Below, piece by piece: positions 43,432 to 51,959 of a DNA stretch of 64,000 bases. The first letter of the stretch is position 1; each line of letters starts with the position of its first letter. The translations under genes and the position numbers were made by a program. Origin of the DNA: Clostridia bacterium (GTDB taxonomy: Bacteria > Bacillota > Clostridia > Christensenellales > Borkfalkiaceae); assembly GCA_017504795.1 (NCBI GenBank), contig JAFVQM010000015.1:1-64000 (forward strand). The letters are read 5' to 3'. Under the pieces are notes generated by a model. That model saw only the letters and a list, made by a program, of their open reading frames with translations, did not search any database and was not told the DNA's origin.

Positions 43432-43746
43432 TTATTGCTCTAACGCTTTTATATAGCCTAATACTTTATTTTGGTCTTCTTCGGATAAAAGATTAAAAGA
43501 AGAAAGTAATTCATTTTCTTTCTTCGTGGTGTTAATGTCTTTACTAGATGAAAAATAATCGTTTTCAACACCAACTAAATACTCAAACGTGCAATTAAAA
43601 TAATTACACAATTTAATAATATCGCTGATGCAAGGCTCGGCTTTCCCTTGCTCCCATTTAGCGTAAGTATACCTTTTAACGCCAATTGCTTTGGCAACGG
43701 TATCTTGTGTTACGCCTTTTTCAGATCTTAAAGTAAAAAGTTGCAT
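43432..43746 (-). CDS. XRE-family transcriptional regulator
   Basis: 104 residues. Helix-turn-helix at residues 8-60: GVTQDTVAKAIGVKRYTYAKWEQGKAEP, then LCNYFNCTFEYLVG. The C-terminal tail (KENELLSSFNLLSEEDQNKVLGYIKAL) is a dimerisation-type helix found in Cro/CI-like repressors. The start at 43746 has AAAGGGG upstream; the longer frame to 44070 runs into the divergent gene and is not credible. Divergent from an unknown gene with a shared operator; the pair lies between 37-bp direct repeats. Confidence 0.85.
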   Translation of the reverse strand: MQLFTLRSEKGVTQDTVAKAIGVKRYTYAKWEQGKAEPCISDIIKLCNYFNCTFEYLVGVENDYFSSSKDINTTKKENELLSSFNLLSEEDQNKVLGYIKALEQ

Positions 43747-43780
43747 AATTTTCCCCTTTCTGTAAAAAGTGTAGCAATAA

Positions 43781-43823
43781 TTTCCACAAAAGGCTTGACA
43801 GTGGAAAAAAATGCTCGTAAAAT
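43781..43823 (+). promoter_or_regulatory. Divergent control region with inverted-repeat operator
   Basis: TTGACA at 43795-43800, 17-bp spacer, TAAAAT at 43818-43823 drive the plus-strand gene. TTTCCAC (43781-43787) and GTGGAAA (43801-43807) form an inverted repeat that encloses the -35 box, ideal for repression by the adjacent XRE protein. Confidence 0.7.
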
Positions 43824-43867
43824 TTAAGCGTATGAGCAAATAATGCTCAAATAGGGGGGGTGAAATT

Positions 43868-44257
43868 ATGAATACAACGCGTAAAAATAAACTTATTGAG
43901 TATTTGTATCCGTCAACTACGGCTATTGATTTTATGTTTGGTGATTTGTACGTTGAACTATCAAGCATACTGCCTAAAAAGTTATGTTTTTCAAAAGATA
44001 ACTTAAATAAAAAAGTTAGAGACAATAATTTAGAATTAGCAGTGTATCTAGTAAATAAGTTTTTAGTCAATAACCCGCTATATAAAAAGCGGTTATCTGA
44101 GTTTTATCCGCATAGAGATTATAGCGTGCTCGTTGGGGATATAATAGTAGGTTATATTTTATATCTTACGCCCCACATAAATAAAGGGACGGGGGCAGAC
44201 GTTTTTTTAGATAAGCGCAGTATATGTTTTTCAAAAGTATCAATATTAGATTTATAA
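43868..44257 (+). CDS. Hypothetical protein of the XRE-linked module
   Basis: 129 residues, no signal peptide or membrane helix of clear strength; one hydrophobic stretch (VLVGDIIVGYILYLTP) lies near residue 95. Mostly helical by composition. A GGGGGGG run 8 nt before the ATG is its ribosome binding site. It does not resemble a family I know. Its position, divergent from an XRE repressor and inside direct repeats, suggests a small accessory module (phage remnant, toxin-like or defence gene), but nothing in the protein proves it. Confidence 0.6.
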   Translation: MNTTRKNKLIEYLYPSTTAIDFMFGDLYVELSSILPKKLCFSKDNLNKKVRDNNLELAVYLVNKFLVNNPLYKKRLSEFYPHRDYSVLVGDIIVGYILYLTPHINKGTGADVFLDKRSICFSKVSILDL

Positions 44258-44263
44258 CAAACT

Positions 44264-44300
44264 AAAAAGCAAGGCTAAGCCTTGCTTTTTCTATTTATAA
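44264..44300. repeat. 37-bp direct repeat, right copy
   Basis: Exact repeat of 43391-43427, 873 bp downstream; also a terminator for the 129-residue gene. Confidence 0.85.
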
Positions 44301-44352
44301 TGGTTTTAGTAAGATATCTAATTAAATTTTTTTAATTATTCGTCACTACCAC

Positions 44353-44381
44353 TTGACCTTTGCTTTTATATAAGATATAAT
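44353..44381 (+). promoter_or_regulatory. Promoter of the DUF4143 ATPase
   Basis: TTGACC at 44353-44358, 17-bp spacer, TATAAT at 44376-44381. The leader contains a small GGGGAAATATCTCC hairpin. Confidence 0.75.
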
Positions 44382-44434
44382 AAAATTACGAAAAACGGGG
44401 AAATATCTCCTAAAAACGAAACGGTGGTTTATTT

Positions 44435-45688
44435 ATGGAAATTAAAAGAGATTTTTATTTGCAAAAGCTTATTGATAGAGAAAACAATGGTTTAATAAAA
44501 ATCGTTACGGGTATTAGGCGCTCGGGTAAATCATATTTGCTAAATACGCTTTTTTGCAATTATCTTAATGAAAAAGGCGTTGATAACGACCATATTATAA
44601 AAGTTGCGCTCGATTCGGAAGAAAGTTTACCATTGCTCAAATCTATGGCGCTTACTAATTACGTAAAAGAACGTATTAAAGACAATAAGACGCACTACGT
44701 TATTCTTGACGAAATTCAAAAGGTAACTAACTTTGTTGCTATATTAAACGGCTTTTTAAGACTGCCTAACGTAGATATTTACGTTACGGGTAGCAACTCT
44801 AAATTCTTGTCGTCAGACATTGTAACCGAGTTTCGTGGGCGTGGTGATGAAATTAGAATGTATCCACTCTCTTTTTCGGAATTTTGTTCTGCTTATGACG
44901 GTAGAGTTGAAAAAGCGTGGAAAGATTACTATACTTTCGGTGGTTTGCCACTCGTATTGTTTCAAAAGAGCGACGAGGCTAAAATGAATTACCTTTCAGG
45001 GCAATTAAACAACGTTTATATCAACGACGTTGTTGAACGTAACGGCATTTATAACCAAGTTGAACTTGGAATACTACTTGAAGTCGTTTCTTCGTCTATT
45101 GGCTCACTTGTTAATCCGTTAAAACTATCAAACACTTTCAAAAGCGTTTCTGATTCTTCTATTACAGATAGAACGATTGCTAAGTATTTACAGTATCTAC
45201 AAGACGCGTTTATCCTTGAAAAGTCAAAGCGATTTGACGTTAAGGGTAAAAAATATATGGCAACGCCTGCAAAACACTATTTTACTGATTTAGGTATTAG
45301 AAACGCTGTTGTTAATTTCCGTCAAACGGAAGAAACGCATATTATGGAGAACGTTATCTACATTGAACTTCGTATGCGTGGGTTTAACGTTGACGTTGGT
45401 CTTGTAGAAGTAAAAGAAAAGCAAGAAGACGGTAAATATACGAAAAAGAAATTAGAAATTGACTTTATTGCAAATAAAGGCAATAACAAGTATTATATTC
45501 AGTCAGCATTTAGCGCTTCTCTCCCTGAAAAAAGAGAACAAGAAGAGCGTTCACTTATAAAAGTAAACGATTCATTTAAGAAAATAATCGTTGTTCGTGA
45601 TGACATTAAGCCTTATCGTGACGATAACGGCATATTAACTATCGGCTTATTTGACTTTTTATTAGAGCCTAATAGCCTTGATATGTAA
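44435..45688 (+). CDS. AAA_14/DUF4143 ATPase
   Basis: 417 residues. Walker A GIRRSGKSYLL near residue 27, Walker B HYVILDEIQKV near 90, sensor VTGSNSKFLSSD, then SFSEFC, and the C-terminal DUF4143 nuclease-like domain with LEIDFIANKGNNKYYIQSAF. These proteins are frequent in gut anaerobes, often in variable loci, and their role is unclear (defence or DNA metabolism suggested). The ribosome binding site is weak (ACGGTGG). Own promoter and terminator. Confidence 0.88.
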   Translation: MEIKRDFYLQKLIDRENNGLIKIVTGIRRSGKSYLLNTLFCNYLNEKGVDNDHIIKVALDSEESLPLLKSMALTNYVKERIKDNKTHYVILDEIQKVTNFVAILNGFLRLPNVDIYVTGSNSKFLSSDIVTEFRGRGDEIRMYPLSFSEFCSAYDGRVEKAWKDYYTFGGLPLVLFQKSDEAKMNYLSGQLNNVYINDVVERNGIYNQVELGILLEVVSSSIGSLVNPLKLSNTFKSVSDSSITDRTIAKYLQYLQDAFILEKSKRFDVKGKKYMATPAKHYFTDLGIRNAVVNFRQTEETHIMENVIYIELRMRGFNVDVGLVEVKEKQEDGKYTKKKLEIDFIANKGNNKYYIQSAFSASLPEKREQEERSLIKVNDSFKKIIVVRDDIKPYRDDNGILTIGLFDFLLEPNSLDM

Positions 45689-45716
45689 GCCCCTTATAAA
45701 TGATTAAAAACACGTA

Positions 45717-45750
45717 AAAAAATAACTTGGGAAACCCCAAGTTATTTTTA
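45717..45750. terminator. Bidirectional terminator
   Basis: AATAACTTGGG, short loop, CCCAAGTTATTTTT between convergent genes. Confidence 0.85.
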
Positions 45751-45751
45751 T

Positions 45752-46759
45752 TTATAAAATTACTATGCCGTGAGATTTAGCCTCTTCTTCTAACCCGTCA
45801 GGCCACAAAGATACTTGAACTTCGCCGATATGTGCTTTTTGTAAAATAAACATACACAGCCTTGACTGACCTATGCCACCGCCTATCGTTAGTGGAAGTT
45901 CGCCGTTTAGAATTTGCTTATGATAGTCAAATGCAAGCCTTTCTTCGGCGTTTGCTATTTTAAGTTGAGAAACGAGCGACTTTTCGTCAACCCTAATTCC
46001 CATACTTGAAATTTCAAAGGGTGCGTCTAAAATCTCGTTATAGAAAAGAATATCGCCGTTTAATTCCCAATCGTCGTAATCGGGGGCGCGGTTGTCGTGC
46101 GGTTTGCCGTTTTTAAGGGGCTTGCCTATCTGCATTAAAAATACCGTGCCATACTTTTTAGTAAGGGCGTATTCGCGCTCTTTATCGTTGAAATTAGGAT
46201 ACAATTCTTCGGCTTCGCCGGCAGTTATAAACTTTACGTTTTCGTTTACGTTAAGCGATAAAAACGGGAATTCCTTTTTTGCCATTTCGTTAACTTCGGA
46301 GATAGATTTTACTATTAAAGTAACTATTTCTTTCAAAAATTCTACCGTTCTATCCTTTCTGTCGATAACCCTTTCCCAGTCCCACTGGTCAACGTAGATT
46401 GAGTGAACGTTGTCAACCTTATCGTCACGGCGGATAGCGTTCATATCGGTATATAAGCCGTAACCCGACTTATAGCCGTATTTTTTAAGCGCAGTTCTTT
46501 TCCACTTTGCTAGGCTGTGAACGATTTCGGCATCGCGACCGAGTTCCTTAACGTCAAACCTAACGGCTCTTTCAACGCCCGACAAATCGTCGTTAAGCCC
46601 GGTGTTAGAAAAAACGAGTAGGGGCGCGGTAACTCTTGAAAGGTTAAGTTTTTCCGAGAAAACCCTTTCAAAATTATCCTTAACGAATTTTATTGCCTTT
46701 TGGTTGGTAATAAGGTCTGAGTTACTTTTGTAGTTTTTAGGAATATATAAGTTTTTCAT
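45752..46759 (-). CDS. asnA: Aspartate-ammonia ligase (AsnA)
   Basis: 335 residues, class-II aminoacyl-tRNA-synthetase fold. Diagnostic stretches: LSRVTAPLLV, GVERAVRFDV, VHSLAKWKR, LYTDMNAIRRDD, YVDQWDWERV, GIRVDEKSL and the C-terminal GGGIGQSRLCMFIL. It makes asparagine from aspartate, ammonia and ATP. The ATG at 46759 has AAGGA 6 nt upstream; an in-frame TTG at 46765 is less likely. It follows galM by 2 nt and is co-transcribed with it. Confidence 0.95.
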   Translation of the reverse strand: MKNLYIPKNYKSNSDLITNQKAIKFVKDNFERVFSEKLNLSRVTAPLLVFSNTGLNDDLSGVERAVRFDVKELGRDAEIVHSLAKWKRTALKKYGYKSGYGLYTDMNAIRRDDKVDNVHSIYVDQWDWERVIDRKDRTVEFLKEIVTLIVKSISEVNEMAKKEFPFLSLNVNENVKFITAGEAEELYPNFNDKEREYALTKKYGTVFLMQIGKPLKNGKPHDNRAPDYDDWELNGDILFYNEILDAPFEISSMGIRVDEKSLVSQLKIANAEERLAFDYHKQILNGELPLTIGGGIGQSRLCMFILQKAHIGEVQVSLWPDGLEEEAKSHGIVIL

Positions 46760-46761
46760 AA

Positions 46762-47805
46762 TCAATCCTTTTTAAGTGAAAACAAGTATTCCGTTTTCAC
46801 GTAGTATTTATCAGTTGGAGATAGTATAGACGACGGGAAGTTTTTATTGTTAACCGCGTCAGGATACGTTTGAGTTTCCAAGCAAATAGACGTATTTTGT
46901 TTATACGTTTTACCGCCTTTGCCAACTCTATCGGTTAAAAAGTAGCCGGTGTATAGTTGAAGCCCGTAGTTACTAGTTTTAACTGTTAATTCTATACCGC
47001 TACGCTTAGAGTATAGCCAAGCAACTTCTTTATGTTTACCGTTAGCGTTAAGGCAAAAATTACAGTCGTACCCGTGCATAAACTCAATTTGCTTATCGTT
47101 AGATAAAATATCCGTTTTTATTTGCTTAAAATCTCTAAAATCAAAGGGCGTATTTTCAACGTTTATAAAGTTACCCGTTGGGATAAGCCCTTCGTCAACT
47201 TCCAAAACCCTATCTGCATCAATTTTAACAAACGCGTCGTGCGAGGTGGGTTCACCAGCCCCGTCTAAACAAAAATACGAGTGGTTAGTTAGGTTGCAAA
47301 CGGTTTTTTTATCGGTTATAGCAAAGTACTCGATAACTAGGCTACTGCCGTTTAACGTGAATTTGGTTTCAACTTGTAAATTACCGGGGAAATTTTCTTC
47401 CCCGTCCTTTGATAAATACGATAAAGTGATAGAATTTTCTTCTACGTTTATAGATTTTACCGACCAAACTTTGTGCGAAAAGCCTATATTACCGCCGTGA
47501 AGATTATTATCCCCGTCGTTCTTATTGAGTTTAATAAGCGTATCGTCAAGATAAAATTCGGCGTTTTTAATGCGGTTGCCGTTTCTGCCTACGGTTGCGC
47601 CCAAGTACCCGTCAAACTCTTCGTAGGAAGATAAATCGCTATAACCCATAACCACGTCTAACACCCCGTGGTTTGACGGAACTATAAGCGATTGAATAGT
47701 AGCGCCAAACGTTAAAATCGACGCCACGCTAGAACCTGATATAAGGTCGAACTTGTAAACTTTTTCGCCCGATTTCGTAGTTCCAAACAACGATTTTTCT
47801 ATCAT
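46762..47805 (-). CDS. galM: Aldose 1-epimerase (galactose mutarotase)
   Basis: 347 residues. Family motifs: LTFGATIQSLIVP, VVMGYSDLSSYE, GATVGRNGNRI, NLHGGNIGFSHKVW, NLTNHSYFCLDG (catalytic-site region) and ETQTYPDAVNN near the C-terminus with the glutamate base. It equilibrates alpha and beta anomers of galactose or glucose. Start uncertain: ATGs at 47811 and 47805 both lie behind a weak GGGT; I chose 47805 by family alignment (IEKSLFG). First gene of a pair with asnA. Confidence 0.88.
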   Translation of the reverse strand: MIEKSLFGTTKSGEKVYKFDLISGSSVASILTFGATIQSLIVPSNHGVLDVVMGYSDLSSYEEFDGYLGATVGRNGNRIKNAEFYLDDTLIKLNKNDGDNNLHGGNIGFSHKVWSVKSINVEENSITLSYLSKDGEENFPGNLQVETKFTLNGSSLVIEYFAITDKKTVCNLTNHSYFCLDGAGEPTSHDAFVKIDADRVLEVDEGLIPTGNFINVENTPFDFRDFKQIKTDILSNDKQIEFMHGYDCNFCLNANGKHKEVAWLYSKRSGIELTVKTSNYGLQLYTGYFLTDRVGKGGKTYKQNTSICLETQTYPDAVNNKNFPSSILSPTDKYYVKTEYLFSLKKD

Positions 47806-47838
47806 AAACATTAAACCCAAAATAATTTAATATATTAA

Positions 47839-47867
47839 ATAATAACAATTTTTATATTTTAAGTCAA
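47839..47867 (-). promoter_or_regulatory. Promoter of galM-asnA
   Basis: Minus strand TTGACT (47867-47862), 17-bp spacer, TATTAT (47844-47839). Confidence 0.7.
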
Positions 47868-47901
47868 GCGTAGGCTAGATAAAAAGAAAAAAGGGTGAAA
47901 T

Positions 47902-48162
47902 ATGGGGTTTTCAGAAAGTATTAACGGGTTTTTAAGGCTTTGTAATTTAGGCGATTGTCCATACCGCATAACCGTACTTGGTAGCGGTGGCGTTTACGTT
48001 GAAGGCGTTTTGAAAATTTGCGACGTAAAGCCCGACCTTATTATTTTAATATTAAAGGGTGGAAAGGTAATTTTTTCGGGTAAAAATTTAAGTCTTTCTT
48101 CCTACGTTGAAAAGGACTTATCAATTAGCGGAAAGGTGGAAAAAATAGAGTGGCGAGAATAA
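47902..48162 (+). CDS. yqfC: Sporulation protein YqfC
   Basis: 86 residues of the YabP/YqfC family: PYRITVLGSGGVYVEGVLKI followed by KGGKVIFSGKNLSL and a short C-terminal strand. Implicated in spore formation in the mother cell (family knowledge); the usual sigma-E control cannot be confirmed here. AAAGGGTG precedes the ATG. First gene of a long operon; yqfD overlaps by 13 nt. Confidence 0.85.
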   Translation: MGFSESINGFLRLCNLGDCPYRITVLGSGGVYVEGVLKICDVKPDLIILILKGGKVIFSGKNLSLSSYVEKDLSISGKVEKIEWRE

Positions 48163-49061
48163 AAAAGGGGCTACTTTTAGCCGAGTATTACGTAAAGGGG
48201 GAAAACCTTAGATACCTGCCTGAACTATTACATAGAAAGGGGGCTGACGTTCACTATTTTAATGAGATAAGTAAAACCGAGTGCCATATCGAGATAGACT
48301 TTATAGATAGTTATAAATTTTTTGCTATTTGCAAAAATATGTGCTATAATAAAAAAATAATAAAGTACTCTGGGTTACTAGCCCCTTTAACTTTCTTTAT
48401 TAAGAAAGTGGGATACCTAGTCGGAGCGGTACTGTTTTTAGTTATAACCGCGATTGCAAACAACCTTGTTTTAGACGTTAAAGTGATAGGTAGCGGTAGT
48501 TGTTTTGAAAGCCAAACTAAGGATATAATTTATAGTCAAGGCGTTTCAAAATACTCCTTTTTTTGGGATATTGACTATAAATCGCTCGAAAGAGAAATTT
48601 TAGTTAAAAGCCCAAGGCTATCGTTCGTTTCGGTTAAAAAGAAAGGTAACGTTTTGGTAATTGATACGGCGCTATCTTCTAGCGAGCCCGAAGTTCTAGG
48701 CAAAAACGTTTGCGACTTAGTATCTAGTTGCGACGGGGTAGTTGAAGAAATTACCGTTTTGCGTGGCACTGCGCTAGTGAGTGCGGGGCAACGAGTTAAA
48801 CAAGGTGACGTTTTAGTTGGCGCATACCTTTTAGGAAAAGACGATAGCGTTTACGACACTTTCGTTATCGCTCGGGTTAAAATACTTAAAAAGAGCGAAT
48901 ACTTTTATAAGTGCAACGGCGCTAGCGAGAAAGACGTTTCTATTGCCTACGCGCTTGCCGAGTTTAATAGTAGCGGTGAAATAAAAGATAAAAGCCACGA
49001 GATTGTAGATGGTGGCGTAAAAGTAACGTTAACCGTAAGAGTTACGGTGTACGGAGGGTAG
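48150..49061 (+). CDS. yqfD: Sporulation protein YqfD
   Basis: 303 residues, somewhat shorter than B. subtilis YqfD. An N-terminal cytosolic region (1-75) is followed by one transmembrane helix (about 82-105, VGYLVGAVLFLVITAIANNL) and an extracytoplasmic part with FWDIDYKSLEREILVKSPRLSFVSVKKKGN and VVEEITVLRGTALVSAGQRVKQGDVLV, the hallmark of the family. GTG start overlapping yqfC. Role in sporulation, exact function unknown. Next gene phoH begins 1 nt after the stop. Confidence 0.88.
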   Translation: MARIKKGLLLAEYYVKGENLRYLPELLHRKGADVHYFNEISKTECHIEIDFIDSYKFFAICKNMCYNKKIIKYSGLLAPLTFFIKKVGYLVGAVLFLVITAIANNLVLDVKVIGSGSCFESQTKDIIYSQGVSKYSFFWDIDYKSLEREILVKSPRLSFVSVKKKGNVLVIDTALSSSEPEVLGKNVCDLVSSCDGVVEEITVLRGTALVSAGQRVKQGDVLVGAYLLGKDDSVYDTFVIARVKILKKSEYFYKCNGASEKDVSIAYALAEFNSSGEIKDKSHEIVDGGVKVTLTVRVTVYGG

Positions 49062-49062
49062 T

Positions 49063-50046
49063 TTGAAAAAGTTTGAAGTTAGCGTAAAAATAAGCGAAAA
49101 AATTCTAGGCGAATTTTTGGGCGTATTTGACGAAAACCTTAATTTAATAGGTAGAGAACTCGACGTAACTTGTTTTGTGGACGACGGGTGTATAAAAATT
49201 TCAGGCGAGAAAGAAAAGGTGTTGTTTGCCGAAAGCGTTGTAAAAACGCTTAGCGAAGTAGTAAAGGCAAGCGAACCGCTAGATAAGTCTAGAATTTTAT
49301 ACTGTATTGAAATGGCAAGGTCGGGCGATATTTCCGGCATTGAAAAAACGTTTAGCGGTGTAGTTGCAATAACTTCAAAAGGCAAGCAAATCAAACCCAA
49401 AACGGTAGGTCAAAAAAAGTACGTTGACGCGATAGGTAAAAACACCGTTATCTTCGGCGTAGGCCCAGCGGGTACGGGTAAAACGTATCTTGCGGTGTGC
49501 ATGGCGTCGGTCGCGTACAAGCAAAAGCAAATTGAAAAAATCATTTTAACTCGTCCCGCGGTTGAAGCAGGCGAAAAACTAGGCTTTTTACCCGGTGACC
49601 TACAAAATAAAGTAGACCCGTATTTAAGACCGCTTTACGACGCGCTTTCTGAAATGTTCGGGTTTGAAACGTACCAAAAACTTATCGAAAAAGGGGTAAT
49701 AGAAATCGCGCCACTTGCATACATGCGCGGTAGAACGCTCTCTAACAGTTTTATAATACTAGACGAGGCTCAAAACACCACCAAAGAACAAATGAAAATG
49801 TTTTTAACAAGGCTTGGCGAGAACAGTAAAATGGTAATTACGGGTGACGTTACGCAAATAGACCTTCCCGTAGGAAAACAAAGTGGGCTTACTCACGCAA
49901 CTAGTATTCTCAAAGGGATAGACGGGGTTGAAACGGTAACCTTGTCGCATAAAGACGTGGTTAGAAACCCGCTAGTTGCCGAAATCGTCAAGGCATACAC
50001 TAAATATGAAGAAAAATCTCAAAAGGAATTAAAAAATGAGCAGTAA
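49063..50046 (+). CDS. phoH: PhoH-like ATPase
   Basis: 327 residues. KH-like N-terminus, then the P-loop GPAGTGKTYLAV near residue 133, LTRPAVEAGEKLGFLPGD, FIILDEAQNTTKEQMKMFLTRLG (Walker B) and ITGDVTQIDLP. PhoH/PhoL proteins are ATPases or helicases linked to RNA and ribosome metabolism, usually next to ybeY and era as here. It starts with TTG, GGAGGG lying 4 nt upstream. pgpH overlaps its end by 11 nt. Confidence 0.92.
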   Translation: MKKFEVSVKISEKILGEFLGVFDENLNLIGRELDVTCFVDDGCIKISGEKEKVLFAESVVKTLSEVVKASEPLDKSRILYCIEMARSGDISGIEKTFSGVVAITSKGKQIKPKTVGQKKYVDAIGKNTVIFGVGPAGTGKTYLAVCMASVAYKQKQIEKIILTRPAVEAGEKLGFLPGDLQNKVDPYLRPLYDALSEMFGFETYQKLIEKGVIEIAPLAYMRGRTLSNSFIILDEAQNTTKEQMKMFLTRLGENSKMVITGDVTQIDLPVGKQSGLTHATSILKGIDGVETVTLSHKDVVRNPLVAEIVKAYTKYEEKSQKELKNEQ

Positions 50047-51490
50047 CTCAACGATAAAATGGGGTAAAAAAGAACTATTCAAAGCGATAACAGCGTTTTT
50101 GTTTAACACGTTTATAATAATGGCGTTTATATTAGTTGCGCTGTTTATAAAACACGGTAGTGTAGGCGGTACTATTTCGTTTATAGTATCAAATTTTAGG
50201 CTTTCTCTGTTTACCGTGTTTGCAGTAGTTGTAACTTCGGTCGGTATGTTTTTATACTTTTACCACCAAAACAAAAAACTAATTAGCAAAACGCGTAATA
50301 TTACTATGCTGTATAGCGTAGTTTTACTCGGGCTTATAGCGTCGTATAGTATCGGCAAAATAAACCCGTATTTCCGCCCCGTTTCACTATGTGCAATTCT
50401 CGTACTCGTGCTAACGGACAAGCGTACCGCAGTATTTATGAACACCGTTTACGCAAGCCTTATGCTACTTACGGATATTATTTGCTCGTCGTTCGGCGGT
50501 CAAGGAAACTACGTTTTAGTTTCGCTTATTATGACCTTAACTTGCGGAACGGTTTCAGTGTTTTTAGTAGACGGAGAAGGCTCTCGCGCAAAGGTTCTTG
50601 CAATGGGCTTTTTAATCTCAATTCCCGCAATACTCTTTGCCATTTGCGTAGAGTTCACCTTTGAATTTAGAAACCTTATAGCCCCCTTATTGTTCGCGCT
50701 TGGTAGCGGTTTGTTATCCGTTTCGATTATGACGGTAATTTTACCTGTATACGAACTACTTTTTAGCGCTCTTACTAATTTTAGACTTACCGAACTTACC
50801 GACCACAAATCTAAACTTATAAAAGAGTTGTCAGTTAGCGCTCCTGGTACGTTTAGCCACACGATAATCGTTGCTATGCTTGCCGAGGCTTGCGGAAACG
50901 CCATAGGTGAAAACCCCTTACTCGTTCGCGCATGCGCGTACTATCACGATATCGGCAAACTCAAAAACCCCGATATGTTTACTGAAAACCAAAGCGGTAA
51001 AAACCCGCATGACGAACTTTCCCCAGAACTTTCAACCGATATTATTCGTTCGCACGCCAAAGACGGGGCTGAACTCATTAGAAAAAGAAGGCTCCCCGAA
51101 GTTTTTGCCGACGCTGCCGAACAACACCACGGCACTCTACCTATTAGGTATTTTTATATGAAAGCGTCAAAGTTTACAGACGGTAAACTCGGCATAGAAA
51201 ATTTCAGTTATTACGGACCTAAACCGCAAAATAAAGTCAACGCTATCATTATGATATGCGACGCTTGCGAGGCAAAGGTTAGAACGGTTGGCAACCGCAC
51301 TCACGAAAACGTTGACAAGGCGGTTAAAGAAATTATCGAAGAGAGAATGGAACTCGACCAGTTCAACGAGTGCGATATCACGTTTAAGGAACTCGATATC
51401 ATAAGAAACACCATAACCAACACTTTGTCGGGCGTGTACCACGAAAGAGTGAGATACCCAAAACTCAAAATAGGTGGTAGACGTGGCTGA
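50036..51490 (+). CDS. pgpH: PgpH-type HD phosphohydrolase lacking the extracytoplasmic domain
   Basis: 484 residues against roughly 700 or more in B. subtilis and Listeria PgpH. About eight transmembrane helices (16-265) lead to a cytosolic HD domain with HTIIVAMLAEACG, CAYYHDIGKL, NPHDELSPELS and AEQHHGTLP. The HD residues for c-di-AMP hydrolysis are present. What is missing is the large periplasm-facing 7TMR-HDED segment between the first and second helices. AAGGAA lies 9 nt before the ATG, which overlaps phoH. Confidence 0.88.
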   Translation: MSSNSTIKWGKKELFKAITAFLFNTFIIMAFILVALFIKHGSVGGTISFIVSNFRLSLFTVFAVVVTSVGMFLYFYHQNKKLISKTRNITMLYSVVLLGLIASYSIGKINPYFRPVSLCAILVLVLTDKRTAVFMNTVYASLMLLTDIICSSFGGQGNYVLVSLIMTLTCGTVSVFLVDGEGSRAKVLAMGFLISIPAILFAICVEFTFEFRNLIAPLLFALGSGLLSVSIMTVILPVYELLFSALTNFRLTELTDHKSKLIKELSVSAPGTFSHTIIVAMLAEACGNAIGENPLLVRACAYYHDIGKLKNPDMFTENQSGKNPHDELSPELSTDIIRSHAKDGAELIRKRRLPEVFADAAEQHHGTLPIRYFYMKASKFTDGKLGIENFSYYGPKPQNKVNAIIMICDACEAKVRTVGNRTHENVDKAVKEIIEERMELDQFNECDITFKELDIIRNTITNTLSGVYHERVRYPKLKIGGRRG

Positions 51491-51959
51491 TATTAAAGTT
51501 TTAACTTGTGATAAAATTCCGTTTGACTATAACGCTATTGCTAGCGCTACTATGAAAGCGCTTAATCAAAGCGGTAGCGTTTCGGTTGAACTTAGCATTG
51601 TAGACGAAGAATTTATCAAAAAAACCAACCTAGAATTTCGCGGTATCGATAGGGTGACGGACGTTTTGTCCTTTCCTTCGCTTGACGGCGTGCGTTATAA
51701 AAACGTTGACGCTAGCGACTTTCCGCTAGATATCGACGAAGACGGTAGAGTGTTTTTGGGCAGTATTATCATTTGCGATAAAAGGGCGAAAGAGCAGGCT
51801 TTGGAGTTTGGGCATAGCGAAAATAGAGAGTATTGTTATTTGTTTTGCCACGGCTTACTTCACTTATTTGGTTACGACCACGTAGTAGATAGTGACGATA
51901 TAGAGATGCGCGCCTTGGCAAACAAGGTATTAAAATTAGCAAAGGTAGATAACTTATGA
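51483..51959 (+). CDS. ybeY: Endoribonuclease YbeY
   Basis: About 158 residues. The metal site HGLLHLFGYDH is complete; DRVTDVLSFP and FLGSIIIC are the other family blocks. Functions in 16S rRNA 3' end maturation and ribosome quality control. The start is taken as GTG 51483 because AGGTGG lies 5 nt upstream; a GTG at 51474 is also in frame. It overlaps pgpH by 8 nt, and its stop overlaps the era start (ATGA). Confidence 0.92.
   Translation: MADIKVLTCDKIPFDYNAIASATMKALNQSGSVSVELSIVDEEFIKKTNLEFRGIDRVTDVLSFPSLDGVRYKNVDASDFPLDIDEDGRVFLGSIIICDKRAKEQALEFGHSENREYCYLFCHGLLHLFGYDHVVDSDDIEMRALANKVLKLAKVDNL

Noticed and set aside
43747..44070. N-terminal extension of the XRE regulator
   Set aside because: It would read through the divergent promoter and most of the facing gene; a good ribosome binding site marks ATG 43746.
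43391..44300. Insertion sequence explanation for the 37-bp repeats
   Set aside because: No transposase, and the repeats are direct, longer than a typical target duplication, and contain a terminator.
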